A stretch of 64,000 nt of DNA, taken from the NCBI RefSeq assembly GCF_000767465.1, contig NZ_CP009292.1:372001-436000 (forward strand), written 5' to 3'. The stretch's first letter is position 1. Every line of letters begins with the position of its first letter. Below the pieces are notes generated by a model. That model searched no databases, was not told the DNA's origin, and saw nothing but the letters and a program-made list of their open reading frames with translations. Shown piece by piece: positions 33,572 through 43,332 of the stretch. This stretch comes from Novosphingobium pentaromativorans US6-1. Its GTDB lineage: Bacteria > Pseudomonadota > Alphaproteobacteria > Sphingomonadales > Sphingomonadaceae. A program made the position numbers and the translations under genes.

Positions 33572-34736
33572 TGCCGACTTTCCCGAAACGGCCCGTCTCG
33601 AACACGCCGGCGGGATCGAAAGCCCGCCTTATCCGCGCTTCCAGCGCTGCGTTGGCCGGCGGCAAGGAAGGGAGGGCAGGCACACGAGACCGCAAATCGG
33701 GATCGCCGCGCACCAACATTGCGTGCCCTCCCGCTCTGGCTGCGCGTTTGCGGATAAGCTGCGGATCCGCCGCGCTGCTTAACCAGAGGAGACCACCGCC
33801 CCAATCCATCATCCAGCACTCGTCGGCGCCAAGCTCGGCCACGAGTTCGGCTGCCGATCGTGCCGGCAGGCTCAGGCGCCAGAGTGGTTGAGCATCGTCA
33901 AGCGGCGCCAGCGTTCGCAGGCTGTCCCAGATCGCAGCAGCTTGCGACGGCGATGCTTCTGTGACGGCAAGCTGATCGCTGAACATGGCCGTGAGCGCTG
34001 CAACGCGCGCCTTTACCGAAGGGCCGAAACCTTCGATGCGCAAGGCTGTCACGGCACTGCCATTCGCAATGTCCGCAGGAAGATAGGCCGCCGCTGCCGC
34101 TCCCACCGAAGAGCCCAGAACCCGCGCCATCGCGATGTACGCCTGTGTCGGATCGAGCTTGCCCAGAAGGCACGTCACACTCTCCCGCGGCGCAGGCAGG
34201 ACCTTGAGCGTCACTTCGACGAGAGCGGCAAGCCTTCCCCAGCTTCCGGCCATGAGCTTGGGCAAGTCGTAGCCGGTCACGTTCTTGACGACCTTGGCTC
34301 CGGCAACAAAGCACTCTCCTCGTCCCGAAACTGCCGAGAAACCCAGCAAGTGATCGCGCACGCTTCCCGCGGTCAGGCGGCGGGAACCGGCTACTCCAGC
34401 GGCAACGACACCGCCGATGGTGGCGGCGCCGGAAGGACGCGCGAAAATCGGGCCATGATCGAAGGGATCGAAGGCAAGCGACTGCCCTTCATCACGAAGA
34501 AGCGCGACTATCTCGAAAAGCGGCGTGCCCGCGCGCGCCGTCAACACCAGCTCGGCCGGGTCATAGTCAACGATCCCCTGGAAGGCACGCATGTCGAGGA
34601 TGTCGGCATGATCTGCCGGTGCACCGATCTGCGCCTTGCTGCCGCCGCCGCGCAAATTCAGGCAACGGCCTTCGGCGGCGGCTGCAAGGATCGCCTCGGC
34701 GAGTTGGATTTCGTCGTCTGGGGCCAGTACAGCCAT
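33561..34736 (-). CDS. glcE: GlcE-like FAD-binding subunit of a 2-hydroxyacid oxidase
   Basis: A 391-residue FAD-binding_4 protein lacking the long C-terminal oxidase domain, as expected of GlcE: LNLRGGGSKAQIG, VLTARAGTPLFEIVALL, FARPSGAATIGGVVAAG, and GAKVVKNVTGYDLPKLMAGS. ATG 34736 overlaps the glcD stop in TGATG, indicating coupling; the longer frame to 34865 lies inside glcD. Confidence 0.9.
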   Translation of the reverse strand: MAVLAPDDEIQLAEAILAAAAEGRCLNLRGGGSKAQIGAPADHADILDMRAFQGIVDYDPAELVLTARAGTPLFEIVALLRDEGQSLAFDPFDHGPIFARPSGAATIGGVVAAGVAGSRRLTAGSVRDHLLGFSAVSGRGECFVAGAKVVKNVTGYDLPKLMAGSWGRLAALVEVTLKVLPAPRESVTCLLGKLDPTQAYIAMARVLGSSVGAAAAAYLPADIANGSAVTALRIEGFGPSVKARVAALTAMFSDQLAVTEASPSQAAAIWDSLRTLAPLDDAQPLWRLSLPARSAAELVAELGADECWMMDWGGGLLWLSSAADPQLIRKRAARAGGHAMLVRGDPDLRSRVPALPSLPPANAALEARIRRAFDPAGVFETGRFGKVGNAD

Positions 34737-36229
34737 CAGAACCTCGGGAGTTCGGGAAACGGTACTTGCCCGTGATGGACGTGCATGCGGCCCAGTTCCG
34801 CACAGCGATGAAGAACGGGAAACATCTTGCCGGGATTGAGCAGGAGATCCGGGTCGAAGGCGCACTTCAGCCTTTGCTGATGCGCAAGGTCCACTTCACT
34901 GAACATCACAGGCATCAGATCCCGCTTTTCAACGCCGACGCCATGTTCTCCGGTCAGGACCCCGCCGACTTCGACACAAAGACGCAGGATGTCATTGCCG
35001 AACGCTTCGGCCCGCTCCAACTGTCCGGGCTGATTGGCATCGTAGAGGATCAGGGGATGAAGATTGCCATCACCGGCATGGAAGACATTGGCGACGCCAA
35101 GCCCATGGCGCTCCGACATCTCCGATATTCCCCGCAAGACCTGCGGCAGCCGCCGCCGGGGGATTGTGCCGTCCATGCAGTAATAATCCGGAGCCAGTCG
35201 GCCTACCGCAGGAAAGGCAGCCTTGCGGCCCGCCCAGAAAGACAGACGCTCTTCCTCGTCACGCGAAATGCGACAGGAAATTGCCCCGTTCGCAAGTGCT
35301 ATGCGTTCCACTTCGCCGATGAGATAGGCGCACTCGTTTTCCGGGCCGTCCAGTTCAACGATCAGCAAGGCCTCGACATCCAGCGGATAGCCTACGTTGA
35401 CGAAAGCCTCGGCGGCATGAACGGCGGGACGATCCATCATCTCCATCCCGGCCGGAATGATGCCGCCGGCGATGACGTCGGCAACGCACTGCCCTGCCGC
35501 CTCCACGCTTGAGAAACCGATCAGGAGGGCACGGGCCATCTCCGGCTGAGGCAGGATTCGCAGTGTGACCTGGGTAACGACACCCAGCAGTCCTTCGGAG
35601 CCGACGACGACACCGAGCAGGTCGAGGCCGGCAGAATCGAGCGTGCGCCCGCCAAGGCGCAGGATCTGCCCGTCCATCATGACGAGTTCGACGCCCAGAA
35701 CATTATTGGTAGTGAGCCCGTACTTCAGGCAGTGAACGCCGCCACTATTCTCCGCAACGTTGCCGCCGATCGAGCAGGCGATCTGACTGGAAGGATCGGG
35801 CGCATAGTAAAACCCCTCGTCCGCAACAGCCTGACTGACCCCCAGATTGGTAACGCCGGGCTGCACCACGGCAATGCGGTCGAGATAGTCAATTTCGAGA
35901 ATGCGGTTGAACTTGGCCATGCCGAGGAGCACTGCGTCGGCAAGCGGCAGCGCGCCGCCGGACAATGACGTTCCCGCACCGCGCGGCACGACCTTGACGC
36001 CATTGTCGTGACACCAGCGCAGAATCAGAGAGACCTGCTCTGTCGTCTCGGGCAGGACAGCCAGCATGGGCGGTTGCCGATACGCCGTGAGCCCGTCCGA
36101 TTCATAAGGGCGCAACATGTCCGGATCGTCGATGACCCCCTCTCCCGGAACGATCGCGCGCATAGCGGCGACGATCTCATCTCTGCGGGCCAGGACATCC
36201 GCATCGGCTTCCGGTAAACGCAAACTCAT
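34736..36229 (-). CDS. glcD: GlcD-like FAD-linked 2-hydroxyacid oxidase subunit
   Basis: A 497-residue flavoprotein starting MSLRLPEADADVLARRDEIV. FAD_binding_4 (VVPRGAGTSLSGGALPLAD, IGGNVAENSGGVHCLKYG) and FAD-oxidase_C (HAGDGNLHPLILYD, LTGEHGVGVEKRDLMP, FDPDLLLNPGKMFP) domains are complete. An upstream in-frame ATG at 36367 would add 46 poorly conserved residues. With GlcE and GlcF it forms the oxidase; next to LuxC/LuxE genes this complex may act on a dedicated 2-hydroxyacid. Confidence 0.9.
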   Translation of the reverse strand: MSLRLPEADADVLARRDEIVAAMRAIVPGEGVIDDPDMLRPYESDGLTAYRQPPMLAVLPETTEQVSLILRWCHDNGVKVVPRGAGTSLSGGALPLADAVLLGMAKFNRILEIDYLDRIAVVQPGVTNLGVSQAVADEGFYYAPDPSSQIACSIGGNVAENSGGVHCLKYGLTTNNVLGVELVMMDGQILRLGGRTLDSAGLDLLGVVVGSEGLLGVVTQVTLRILPQPEMARALLIGFSSVEAAGQCVADVIAGGIIPAGMEMMDRPAVHAAEAFVNVGYPLDVEALLIVELDGPENECAYLIGEVERIALANGAISCRISRDEEERLSFWAGRKAAFPAVGRLAPDYYCMDGTIPRRRLPQVLRGISEMSERHGLGVANVFHAGDGNLHPLILYDANQPGQLERAEAFGNDILRLCVEVGGVLTGEHGVGVEKRDLMPVMFSEVDLAHQQRLKCAFDPDLLLNPGKMFPVLHRCAELGRMHVHHGQVPFPELPRF

Positions 36230-36457
36230 GAAAGCATCGATCCCCTGCCGCTCAACAAGCGGATAGCATCCCTCTCGGGCGGCCTGCGAACCGCCTTGTC
36301 TTTGCCGAGCCAATCCCAGCTTGGGCCGGGTGCCGTGTTCAGCGGGCAGCCCGACATCGATGTTCATAGTATTTGAACAGATAGAATGTCCATAGCCCAG
36401 GTGAAAAACCTATAGCTGCCTCGCCACCCATTCTCCGGTGCCGCAGGACGAATGGGT

Positions 36458-37804
36458 TCAGGCGGTTTGCGCGAAGCCGCCGCGAATGTAGGCATCGATG
36501 GTGCCCGCACATTCGATCTTGTCTCCATCGGCATTGATGTCCGCGTAACGGCGGATCGGATCGAGAATCGTCATGCCCTTTCGGCCACACGGACAAGAAC
36601 CGAAATCGGCCGTCACCTTGTCTCCAGATATGAGACCGCCCCAGCGATAATCCGTGGTCGGGTCCATGAAAGCGAAGCGTCCTTCCACCACTCCTTCGCG
36701 CGCGAGGAGCCGTTCGCCGCGTTCGTCGAGTATCAGGGCCGCAGCGAACGGATGGACATGGTACCGACCCGCACCGCACGCAGGGTAAAGCCAACTCATT
36801 TCCGACATGCCATAACCGGCCGGCCCCCGTGTGCCGTAAAAGTCGTTCAACTGCTCCTGAAAATCGTCAGGCAAATTGAGGTGCTTGCGCCCGCCACCCC
36901 CCGTTATGACCGAGCCGGGCCCCAGCTCGGCGCGCTCGATCCCCCTTTCCCGGGCCAACAGCATGAGATCCCACAATTGCGCCGTCATTGCCGAGAGCCA
37001 TACGCGTTCATGCCGCAGTTCCAGGAATTTGTCCGCCATCGAGGCGAAACGCTCCTTCATCTGTTCGGATTGCGCTGCCGCCTGCGCCTCCATTTGCGCA
37101 ATCTCGTCTGGAGTAGCGGTACCGTCTGCCATGCGGCGTCGCATTTCGGCCATGCGCATGATGGCGACATTGCGCATCGGCTCCTCAATCAGCACATAAG
37201 TCGAGTCCGGTCGCGCGAAGCCCTCTATCGTGAAGGCGTTGATGCTTGTCGCGGTATAGGTCCCCAGTACCGGTCCGAAGCAGAAGAAATGGAACTGGCG
37301 CTCGGGAGGCAACGGCCGCTCCATCTCACGGAAATGCAGGATGAAATCCTTGAGCCTGTTCATGTCGCCGGTGCTCTTGGGGACCATCGACAGTTTACCG
37401 CCTGTGCCACTGGACGTCGTCACACAGTAACCCGCAGCCCAAAGCCGTTGCAGCAGATCGTCAATGTCGGCAATGCCCTCCACGTCGACATCCGAATAGT
37501 CCGGCGTCGAAACCATCGCCAGCCATTGCAAAAGGGCCTTCCAGCGCCCTTGAGCCAGAAAGGACGCGGGATAGCTCTTGTAATTGCTGTGCGCGAACAG
37601 AAGCGGCACAACGTCGTCCAGCGAGCGAACGCGGTCTATGCCCATGTCCCGTGCCCGTTTGTCCAGCACCGGGATATGCGGCCGCTGCGCGTCCAGAGCT
37701 TCCTGCGTCGCAGCTATGTGCAGGGGACGCAGGACTTCCTCGGGAATGTCGAAGACATCAGGCATTTCGCGCAGGGCCTTTAGACGTTCGATCGCTTCAC
37801 CCAT
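36458..37804 (-). CDS. LuxE-like acyl-protein synthetase (adenylating)
   Basis: A 448-residue ANL-related protein with VTTSSGTGGKLSMVPKS (phosphate loop), VITGGGGRKHLN, and YGMSEMSWLYPACGAGRYH, as in LuxE acyl-protein synthetases. AAAGGAG lies upstream of ATG 37804, which is preferred to 37870. LuxE activates a carboxylate as acyl-AMP and transfers the acyl group to LuxC, which reduces it. The luxC-like gene ends 13 bases upstream, so the pair probably forms a carboxylate-to-aldehyde reductase. No luxAB is nearby. Confidence 0.75.
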   Translation of the reverse strand: MGEAIERLKALREMPDVFDIPEEVLRPLHIAATQEALDAQRPHIPVLDKRARDMGIDRVRSLDDVVPLLFAHSNYKSYPASFLAQGRWKALLQWLAMVSTPDYSDVDVEGIADIDDLLQRLWAAGYCVTTSSGTGGKLSMVPKSTGDMNRLKDFILHFREMERPLPPERQFHFFCFGPVLGTYTATSINAFTIEGFARPDSTYVLIEEPMRNVAIMRMAEMRRRMADGTATPDEIAQMEAQAAAQSEQMKERFASMADKFLELRHERVWLSAMTAQLWDLMLLARERGIERAELGPGSVITGGGGRKHLNLPDDFQEQLNDFYGTRGPAGYGMSEMSWLYPACGAGRYHVHPFAAALILDERGERLLAREGVVEGRFAFMDPTTDYRWGGLISGDKVTADFGSCPCGRKGMTILDPIRRYADINADGDKIECAGTIDAYIRGGFAQTA

Positions 37805-37817
37805 CACAAATCTCCTT

Positions 37818-39242
37818 TCAGTCCTCGTCGTTGACCCAACGCACCATGCGGTGCAGCGGGAAGAATCCATCGTGGGACATGCCGGTAGCCAGGCTTTCGG
37901 CGCCGCCGAGTGTCACAACGCGCTGCACGCCCGCAGCAGCAAGTGCATCGCGAAGCCCGGTCTTGCGTTCAGCAGGATAGATGCCCACGGTCTGTGTCGC
38001 AAAGCCCGCATAGCGCACCGCCTGCTCCAGGCTTTCCACCCGCACCACGTTCACGATCTTGCCATCGGGATAGATGTCCAGCGGCTCATCGGAACGGATC
38101 ACCAGGCCTCGGCCTTCATAACTACCCCACACGCGATAGAGACCGTCGAACGCGCGCAGTACCTCGATTTCGTCCTGCAGCTCGCTGGTCACCGGCGATG
38201 CCAGAACCGAGGCAGTTCGCCTTTCCATGCCCAGGCGTGCCTGCAACTGCGCGCAATACGAATCCACCGCATCCTCATCGCCCGCCTCGACGAAATGGAA
38301 ACGCGCCGAGACGCAGGCGGCCTGGTTGTAAGGTGTGGAATCGGTCGCCGCGCGCTCGGCGGTCTCGCTAATTGCTTCTGCGGACTGCAATGCCTCCTTG
38401 CCTATCATCGCAATCGATGTCTTCGGGTCGAAGGCCACCAATTCAAGGCCCGGACCGATATATTCGCGTGCCCCGCGGATCGCCGCCTCCCCGCCCCAGG
38501 CCACCAGCTTGTCGAAAAAGGTAGGGCGAAAAATCCGGCCTTCGACGTCTCGGTCACCGCCGCGCCAATACACGGCGCTGAAGGAACGAACCACGGGATG
38601 GTCGGCATCCACTGACGCCATCGTCTGAAGTATCGCAGGCGCGGTGAAAAGATCGTTGGACGGCATCTTGAGGAGATGCACGCCCTTGCTGAGCGCCCCG
38701 CGCGTGATGCTGACCGCAGCCACACCGGGTGCATTGCCGGCCAGAATGTGCACAAGCCGTGCGGGAAAGGCGCGGATCTTGCCGTGTTCGCCGATGCGGT
38801 TGGCAAATGGAACCCATCCGTCCAGCACGGCGGGATTGCCGATCTCCCCCTCGACCATAGAAAGCAACCGGTCGCGTTCGAACAAGGTATGAAGCGCCTC
38901 ATACGACCTTCGCACAATGCCCGTTTCAAAAGAACCCGCCTCGATCATACGGTCTCGGGCGAAGGCTAGATGGCCCGCTGTGTCGGCTTTAAGCGCCTCC
39001 CCAGTGGCGACCAGGAAGTCGAGAATCTCGGCCAGAGGGATATTCCAGGCCGGGGGCGGGGCCGTGCGCGGCCAGACAAGCTCGGTCAGATCGAGCTCGG
39101 GAAGCCGATAGGTCCTCCCGCCAGACTGATACAGCACGTCTGCAGCATTGCGCACTTCGCCTTTCACAACGTGAATGACCGGGATGGCATGTGCCTCGTC
39201 TGCGTGAGGCGGTCCTTGCTTGATTTCGGTGATGGCCGGCAC
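37818..39242 (-). CDS. LuxC-like acyl-CoA/acyl-protein reductase
   Basis: A 474-residue aldehyde-dehydrogenase-superfamily protein of the LuxC (acyl-CoA reductase) type: LVHILAGNAPGVAAVSITRG, LLKMPSNDLFTAPAIL, VVRSFSAVYWRGGDRDVE, and NQAACVSARFHFV with the candidate catalytic Cys. It reduces acyl thioesters to aldehydes with NADPH. It is immediately upstream of the LuxE-like gene, in the operon with glcDEFG. The physiological acid is unknown. Confidence 0.8.
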   Translation of the reverse strand: MPAITEIKQGPPHADEAHAIPVIHVVKGEVRNAADVLYQSGGRTYRLPELDLTELVWPRTAPPPAWNIPLAEILDFLVATGEALKADTAGHLAFARDRMIEAGSFETGIVRRSYEALHTLFERDRLLSMVEGEIGNPAVLDGWVPFANRIGEHGKIRAFPARLVHILAGNAPGVAAVSITRGALSKGVHLLKMPSNDLFTAPAILQTMASVDADHPVVRSFSAVYWRGGDRDVEGRIFRPTFFDKLVAWGGEAAIRGAREYIGPGLELVAFDPKTSIAMIGKEALQSAEAISETAERAATDSTPYNQAACVSARFHFVEAGDEDAVDSYCAQLQARLGMERRTASVLASPVTSELQDEIEVLRAFDGLYRVWGSYEGRGLVIRSDEPLDIYPDGKIVNVVRVESLEQAVRYAGFATQTVGIYPAERKTGLRDALAAAGVQRVVTLGGAESLATGMSHDGFFPLHRMVRWVNDED

Positions 39243-39354
39243 GATCCTGTCCCTAATGGTATTCGGCGCATGGAGCGCCCATTGTCCCGCCAGCGTGCCC
39301 GATTGCCATGACCGAAGAAAGGATCGATCCTGCCAAATGAGGGCGGTTATATGG

Positions 39355-40377
39355 TCATTTCGCTGCGGCCCGGCCAGCCCTCGTGCGGTTTCGGACCCGA
39401 TAGATCTTGGGAGTCATGCCGAACCAGTCGCGAAACGCGCGCGCGAAGAACCTGCTGTCCTTGTATCCCACACGCTGTGCCACCTGATCCACCCGCATCG
39501 GTGTATTGCGCAACAAACGCGCGGCCGCGTCCATGCGCAGACCCCGCTGATAGTCGTGGGGAGTCATGCCGATGGTGGCATTGAAATGGCGTGAGAGGCT
39601 GCGTTCGCTGACCCCGACAAGCGCGGCCAGATCGGCGAGACGAAACTGCGCATGATAGTTCTGGGCCAGCCAAAGGCGCGCACGCGACACGACAAGGTCT
39701 TCCGGTTCCCAGTTTCCCATTTCGTCGTCCGTATGCGGTGGATCCTCGCCAAGAACCTGTTGTCGCAACGCGGTCGCAACGAAGGCTGGCATGAAGCGGT
39801 CGAGAATGCGGCAGATCAGCGGCGGTCCGGCTGCCATGGTGCTGGCGCATCCGACATTGTTCTGAAACGTGATCGTTTCTACCGCCTCGGGTCGCACCGC
39901 CGGAAAGCGTTCACGAAAGGCCACGGCGCGCGACCAGAATACCGCGGCGGCATGGCGATCGAGAAGGCCGGAAGCTGCAACCGGCACCACGCCGCCGCCC
40001 TGTGCCGCAACGACGGCTCCTCCCTCATGCTGCGTACGCAGAAACGTTCCGATCCGCTGCAGGTCAGACTCAGCGATCGCAAGGGCCCTGTCCCAGGGCA
40101 TGGAAGGAATGAAGATGAAATCATAGGACTCGTCACCGGACAACGGCCCATCGACTTCGATCATCGTGCCGTCAAAGGCGCGCTTGCTGGTTCCGCCAAG
40201 CGAGAGATGCCGCGCGACCATGGGATCGCGCAGACGCGGAATGTCCATCTCAATGACCCAGGATTCGTGGGCCAGACGCTCGTCGACGAGGTTCCGCAGC
40301 AGCGTGACGATGTCTTTCAGCACCGCAATCGAAGAAATCAGGCAGCCTTCCAGCACGAGAATGGCGATCCGGGCCAT
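39355..40377 (-). CDS. GlxA-type AraC-family transcriptional regulator
   Basis: A 340-residue regulator with a DJ-1/PfpI-like sensing domain (ARIAILVLEGCLISSIAVLK; FIFIPSMPWDRALA; nucleophile-elbow-like VVAAQGGGVVPVAAS) and a C-terminal double HTH (FRLADLAALVGVSERSLSRHF; VDQVAQRVGYKDSRFFARAF). ATG 40377 is the start of the folded part; an in-frame ATG 40443 adds 22 residues. It lies 112 bases upstream of luxC on the same strand and is the likely activator of that operon. Confidence 0.88.
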   Translation of the reverse strand: MARIAILVLEGCLISSIAVLKDIVTLLRNLVDERLAHESWVIEMDIPRLRDPMVARHLSLGGTSKRAFDGTMIEVDGPLSGDESYDFIFIPSMPWDRALAIAESDLQRIGTFLRTQHEGGAVVAAQGGGVVPVAASGLLDRHAAAVFWSRAVAFRERFPAVRPEAVETITFQNNVGCASTMAAGPPLICRILDRFMPAFVATALRQQVLGEDPPHTDDEMGNWEPEDLVVSRARLWLAQNYHAQFRLADLAALVGVSERSLSRHFNATIGMTPHDYQRGLRMDAAARLLRNTPMRVDQVAQRVGYKDSRFFARAFRDWFGMTPKIYRVRNRTRAGRAAAK

Positions 40378-40474
40378 GCCCGGCCTGATTTCTTCGATAC
40401 TTGCATCATCGCCTGGCGCTGCCCGCGCGTTTTTCACGGGCAACGCGCCGGACGATGGTCGCGGTAGCTAGTCA

Positions 40475-41689
40475 TCAATCGGGCAGTACCCACTTCGCAT
40501 TCTCGCAGAAGAACTTGCGCTTTACGGCATCCCCAAGCCCTGCGGCGTTGATGCTTTCGTTAAAGCGGCCCATCGGGTTCTTGCCGCCTTCGATATGCGG
40601 GAAGTCGCTGCCGTAGACGTAGACGTCCTCGAGGCCGAAGCGCTTGATATATCCACCGACATCCTCAAACTCGAAGGGGACGACGCGGATATTGCGCATC
40701 ACGTATTCCGATGGGCTGAGTTCCATTGCCCAGCCTGTATTGCGCTTGTTGAAGGCGCCCGAATTCTCGATCCACATATCCATGCTGTAGGCGAGTGGAC
40801 CGACCCAGTTCGCGGCGACTTCGGCCACCAGATAGCGCAGCTTCGGGTGGCGTTCGAACACGCCGCCCAGGACCAGCGTGGTCATGAAATTCTCGGTCGC
40901 CTTGCTCATGTTGTTGAGCGTCCAGGGATCGAGAGAGAATTCGCCGCCCAGCTTGAAGCCGCTGAAGGCAGGCGCGTCGCGCCAGCGCTCGGTCTTCAGG
41001 AAGCCAAGATCCGCGCCGACATGCGAGCAGAGCGTCAGGTTCCCCTGTTCGAAGATGTCATAGAACGGATCGAGATCGGTATGCGCTGGCGATACACCGC
41101 CCGGAAGGACGGAAGCGGGCGTCCAGAAAGCGCGAATGCCCTTGGCGCTCCAATGCTTCAGTTCGGAGATCAGGTCGTCGACCGTCTCACCGACGATCGT
41201 CACGACGGGGCGGACGCGCGGACCGTACGCATCGTTGGTGCGCACGCACCACTCGTTGTAGGCGCGTATCAGGTCCAGGGCGTACTTTTCACGCCCTTCG
41301 GTGATCGAACCGTGGATCGCCTGCGGCACGTCCTTTGTCGCCAGCAGAATGACGGCCTGGAGGCCCATCGTACCTGCAAAGAGCATCTGCGACTTTACGC
41401 CCATCATGTCGAGCGCGGGCCCTCGCCGGTCGAAGTTGAACGAGCCCGGGGCTGCAGCGCGCTTCTGATTCCACAGGTTGTCAGGGGTCAACTCGGTGTC
41501 GTCGGCCTCCTGGAACTCATTCGAGGGGTGGGTGGAAGCCTGCACCACTTCGGCAAGCCGATCGGTAATGCTGCCGAAGGCCTCGCGCCAGTGATTTACA
41601 GGCGTGTGCTCGTGCGCATCGGCATCCAGTATTTCCCCGATGAATGGCTGCAGATCGGCAGGCACCGCTGTCGTGGTGGGCATGTCCAT
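40475..41689 (-). CDS. Amidohydrolase-2 (ACMSD-like) metal-dependent hydrolase/decarboxylase
   Basis: A 404-residue TIM-barrel protein: N-terminal ILDADAHEHTPVNHW (metal-binding strand, with DAH-x-H instead of plain HxH), LTLCSHVGADLGF with a His, LRYLVAEVAANWVGPLAYSM, and VYVYGSDFPHIEGGKNPMGR with the metal Asp. Members decarboxylate or hydrolyse aromatic or cyclic acids. GAGGAG precedes ATG 41689. It is possibly a decarboxylase for a side-chain or ring acid in this cluster. Confidence 0.83.
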   Translation of the reverse strand: MDMPTTTAVPADLQPFIGEILDADAHEHTPVNHWREAFGSITDRLAEVVQASTHPSNEFQEADDTELTPDNLWNQKRAAAPGSFNFDRRGPALDMMGVKSQMLFAGTMGLQAVILLATKDVPQAIHGSITEGREKYALDLIRAYNEWCVRTNDAYGPRVRPVVTIVGETVDDLISELKHWSAKGIRAFWTPASVLPGGVSPAHTDLDPFYDIFEQGNLTLCSHVGADLGFLKTERWRDAPAFSGFKLGGEFSLDPWTLNNMSKATENFMTTLVLGGVFERHPKLRYLVAEVAANWVGPLAYSMDMWIENSGAFNKRNTGWAMELSPSEYVMRNIRVVPFEFEDVGGYIKRFGLEDVYVYGSDFPHIEGGKNPMGRFNESINAAGLGDAVKRKFFCENAKWVLPD

Positions 41690-41933
41690 GATTATTGCTC
41701 CTCTCAGTAAGTCACGCTTATACGCGGCCTGTGGATCTTCTTGTTTCTATGGCCACGCTCTTACGTGGAAACCCGTTCGCTCCGCCGGGTGAAACGGCTG
41801 CGCAAGACCTCGTCCAATCGCACTTTTTGCAGGAAAGATAAAAGCACGATCCACCCTCCAAGTCTACTCAGACGGCTTCGCCATAAGGCCGAAGAATTGG
41901 CCGTTTCGTCACACGTGGAGCGCAAAATGCAGC

Positions 41934-43089
41934 TCATGAACGCTTGTCCTTCGGGAGAATCGAATTGGAGATGATCTGCTTCATCACCTCGATGCTCCCC
42001 CCCGCGATTCGAGCGATGCGCGCATCGGCATAAGCACGCGCTATCGGATATTCCCAAATATAGCCCCAACCGCCATGCAGTTGCAGGCACTCATCCAGAA
42101 CCTTGCCCTGCAGTTCCACACAGGTCATCTTGGCGATGGCAGCCTCCGTCGCATCCAGTTCGCCTGCCATGTGGGCAGCGATGCAGCGATCCACATAGAC
42201 CCGCATCACGGATGCCTGCGCGTGCATTTCAGCGAGTTTGAAGCGCGTATTCTGGAAGTCCGCCACGGTGCGACCGAAAAGCGGCCTCTCGCGAACATAG
42301 TCCTTGGTCCATTCGATAGCCGTCTCGAGAATGGTCTGGCCCCGCACCGCCTGTACCAGACGCTCCTGCGCCAACTCCTTCATCATCTGGTAAAAGCCGC
42401 GGTTTTCCTCGCCGATCAGATTGCTGGCCGGAACCCGTACATCCTCCAGAAAGATTTCGGCGGTGTCCTGAGCCTTGAGACCGATCTTCTTGAGCTTCTT
42501 TCCGCGAGAGAACCCGGCGCGATCGGCCTCGACCATGATGGCTGATACCCCGCGCGCCCGCCGCCGGATCAGTCTTGCAGGCCACCAGCAAGAGTTCGGC
42601 CGCATAGCCGCCGGTAATGAACGTCTTCTGGCCATTGATCACGAACTCGTCGCCGTCTCGCCTCGCGCTCGTCCGGATCGCTGCAAGGTCGGATCCGGCC
42701 GAAGGTTCGCTGAAGCCGATCGCAGCGCGCATACGACCCGAGGCCATCTCGGGCAGCCACTTGTGCTTTTGTTCTTCGGTGCCGTAATCCAGCAGATACG
42801 GCGTCACCATGTCCGAATGGATCATGAAGGACGGACCGGAAATGGAGTGTCGGAACAGTTCCTCGGTTACGATCACCGAGTGCAGGAAGTCACCCCCAGG
42901 GCCGCCATATTCCTCCGGCACCGTGCAACACAGCATGCCCGCTGCGCCAGCAGCCAACCATGCTTCGTGCGGGACCATGTTTTCCTCTTCCCATTCTTCA
43001 TGGTGCGGGACGAACTCACCGCGAACAAGTCTCGCAACGGCGTCACGAAACATCTCATGTTCGTCGGAAAAAATAGTCCGTGGTAACAT
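41934..43089 (-). pseudogene. Acyl-CoA dehydrogenase split by a one-base frameshift
   Basis: Two overlapping frames (43089 to 42229 and 42635 to 41934) make a complete acyl-CoA dehydrogenase of about 385 residues if one base is restored near 42548-42556 in a GC run: N-domain MLPRTIFSDEHEMFRDAVAR, IGFSEPSAGSDLAAI, INGQKTFITGGY, then IGLKAQDTAEIFLEDVRVPA, GRTVADFQNTRFKLAEM and a C-terminal LHGGWGYIWEYPIARAYADA. All family segments are intact apart from the shift. It oxidises an acyl-CoA to enoyl-CoA. Sequencing error is as likely as real inactivation. Confidence 0.85.
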
Positions 43090-43296
43090 GCCCTCTCACT
43101 CTCCTCCGGTTTTCCGGCGCTTGCTGCATCGAGCCCACAGGCCGAACCGCCTGCCCGCTGCATATTAGCCATTTTTATTCCGTAGGGGCAATATGCATTC
43201 TCTATATTTTACGATTTTGCAAGCAACGGAAAGCCCCGAGCGCTTGACTAAGACGAGAGGCTCAGCCAAGACAATTGTCTCTTATATAGAACGATC

Positions 43297-43312
43297 AATG
43301 CATATATGCATT
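43297..43312. promoter_or_regulatory. 16-bp perfect palindrome before FAH-family gene
   Basis: AATGCATATATGCATT is a perfect palindrome immediately before the ribosome site AAAGGAG of the gene at 43333. A related ATATGCAT-type sequence occurs near 43190, and GACAATTGTC (43270-43279) is a second palindrome. Probably a repressor operator overlapping the transcription start. Confidence 0.5.
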
Positions 43313-43332
43313 TAAAGGAGTAGGAGCCCGCA

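Noticed and set aside
36458..39242. Bioluminescence (lux) operon
   Set aside because: Only LuxC- and LuxE-like proteins occur; there is no luxA, luxB or luxD and the context is metabolic.
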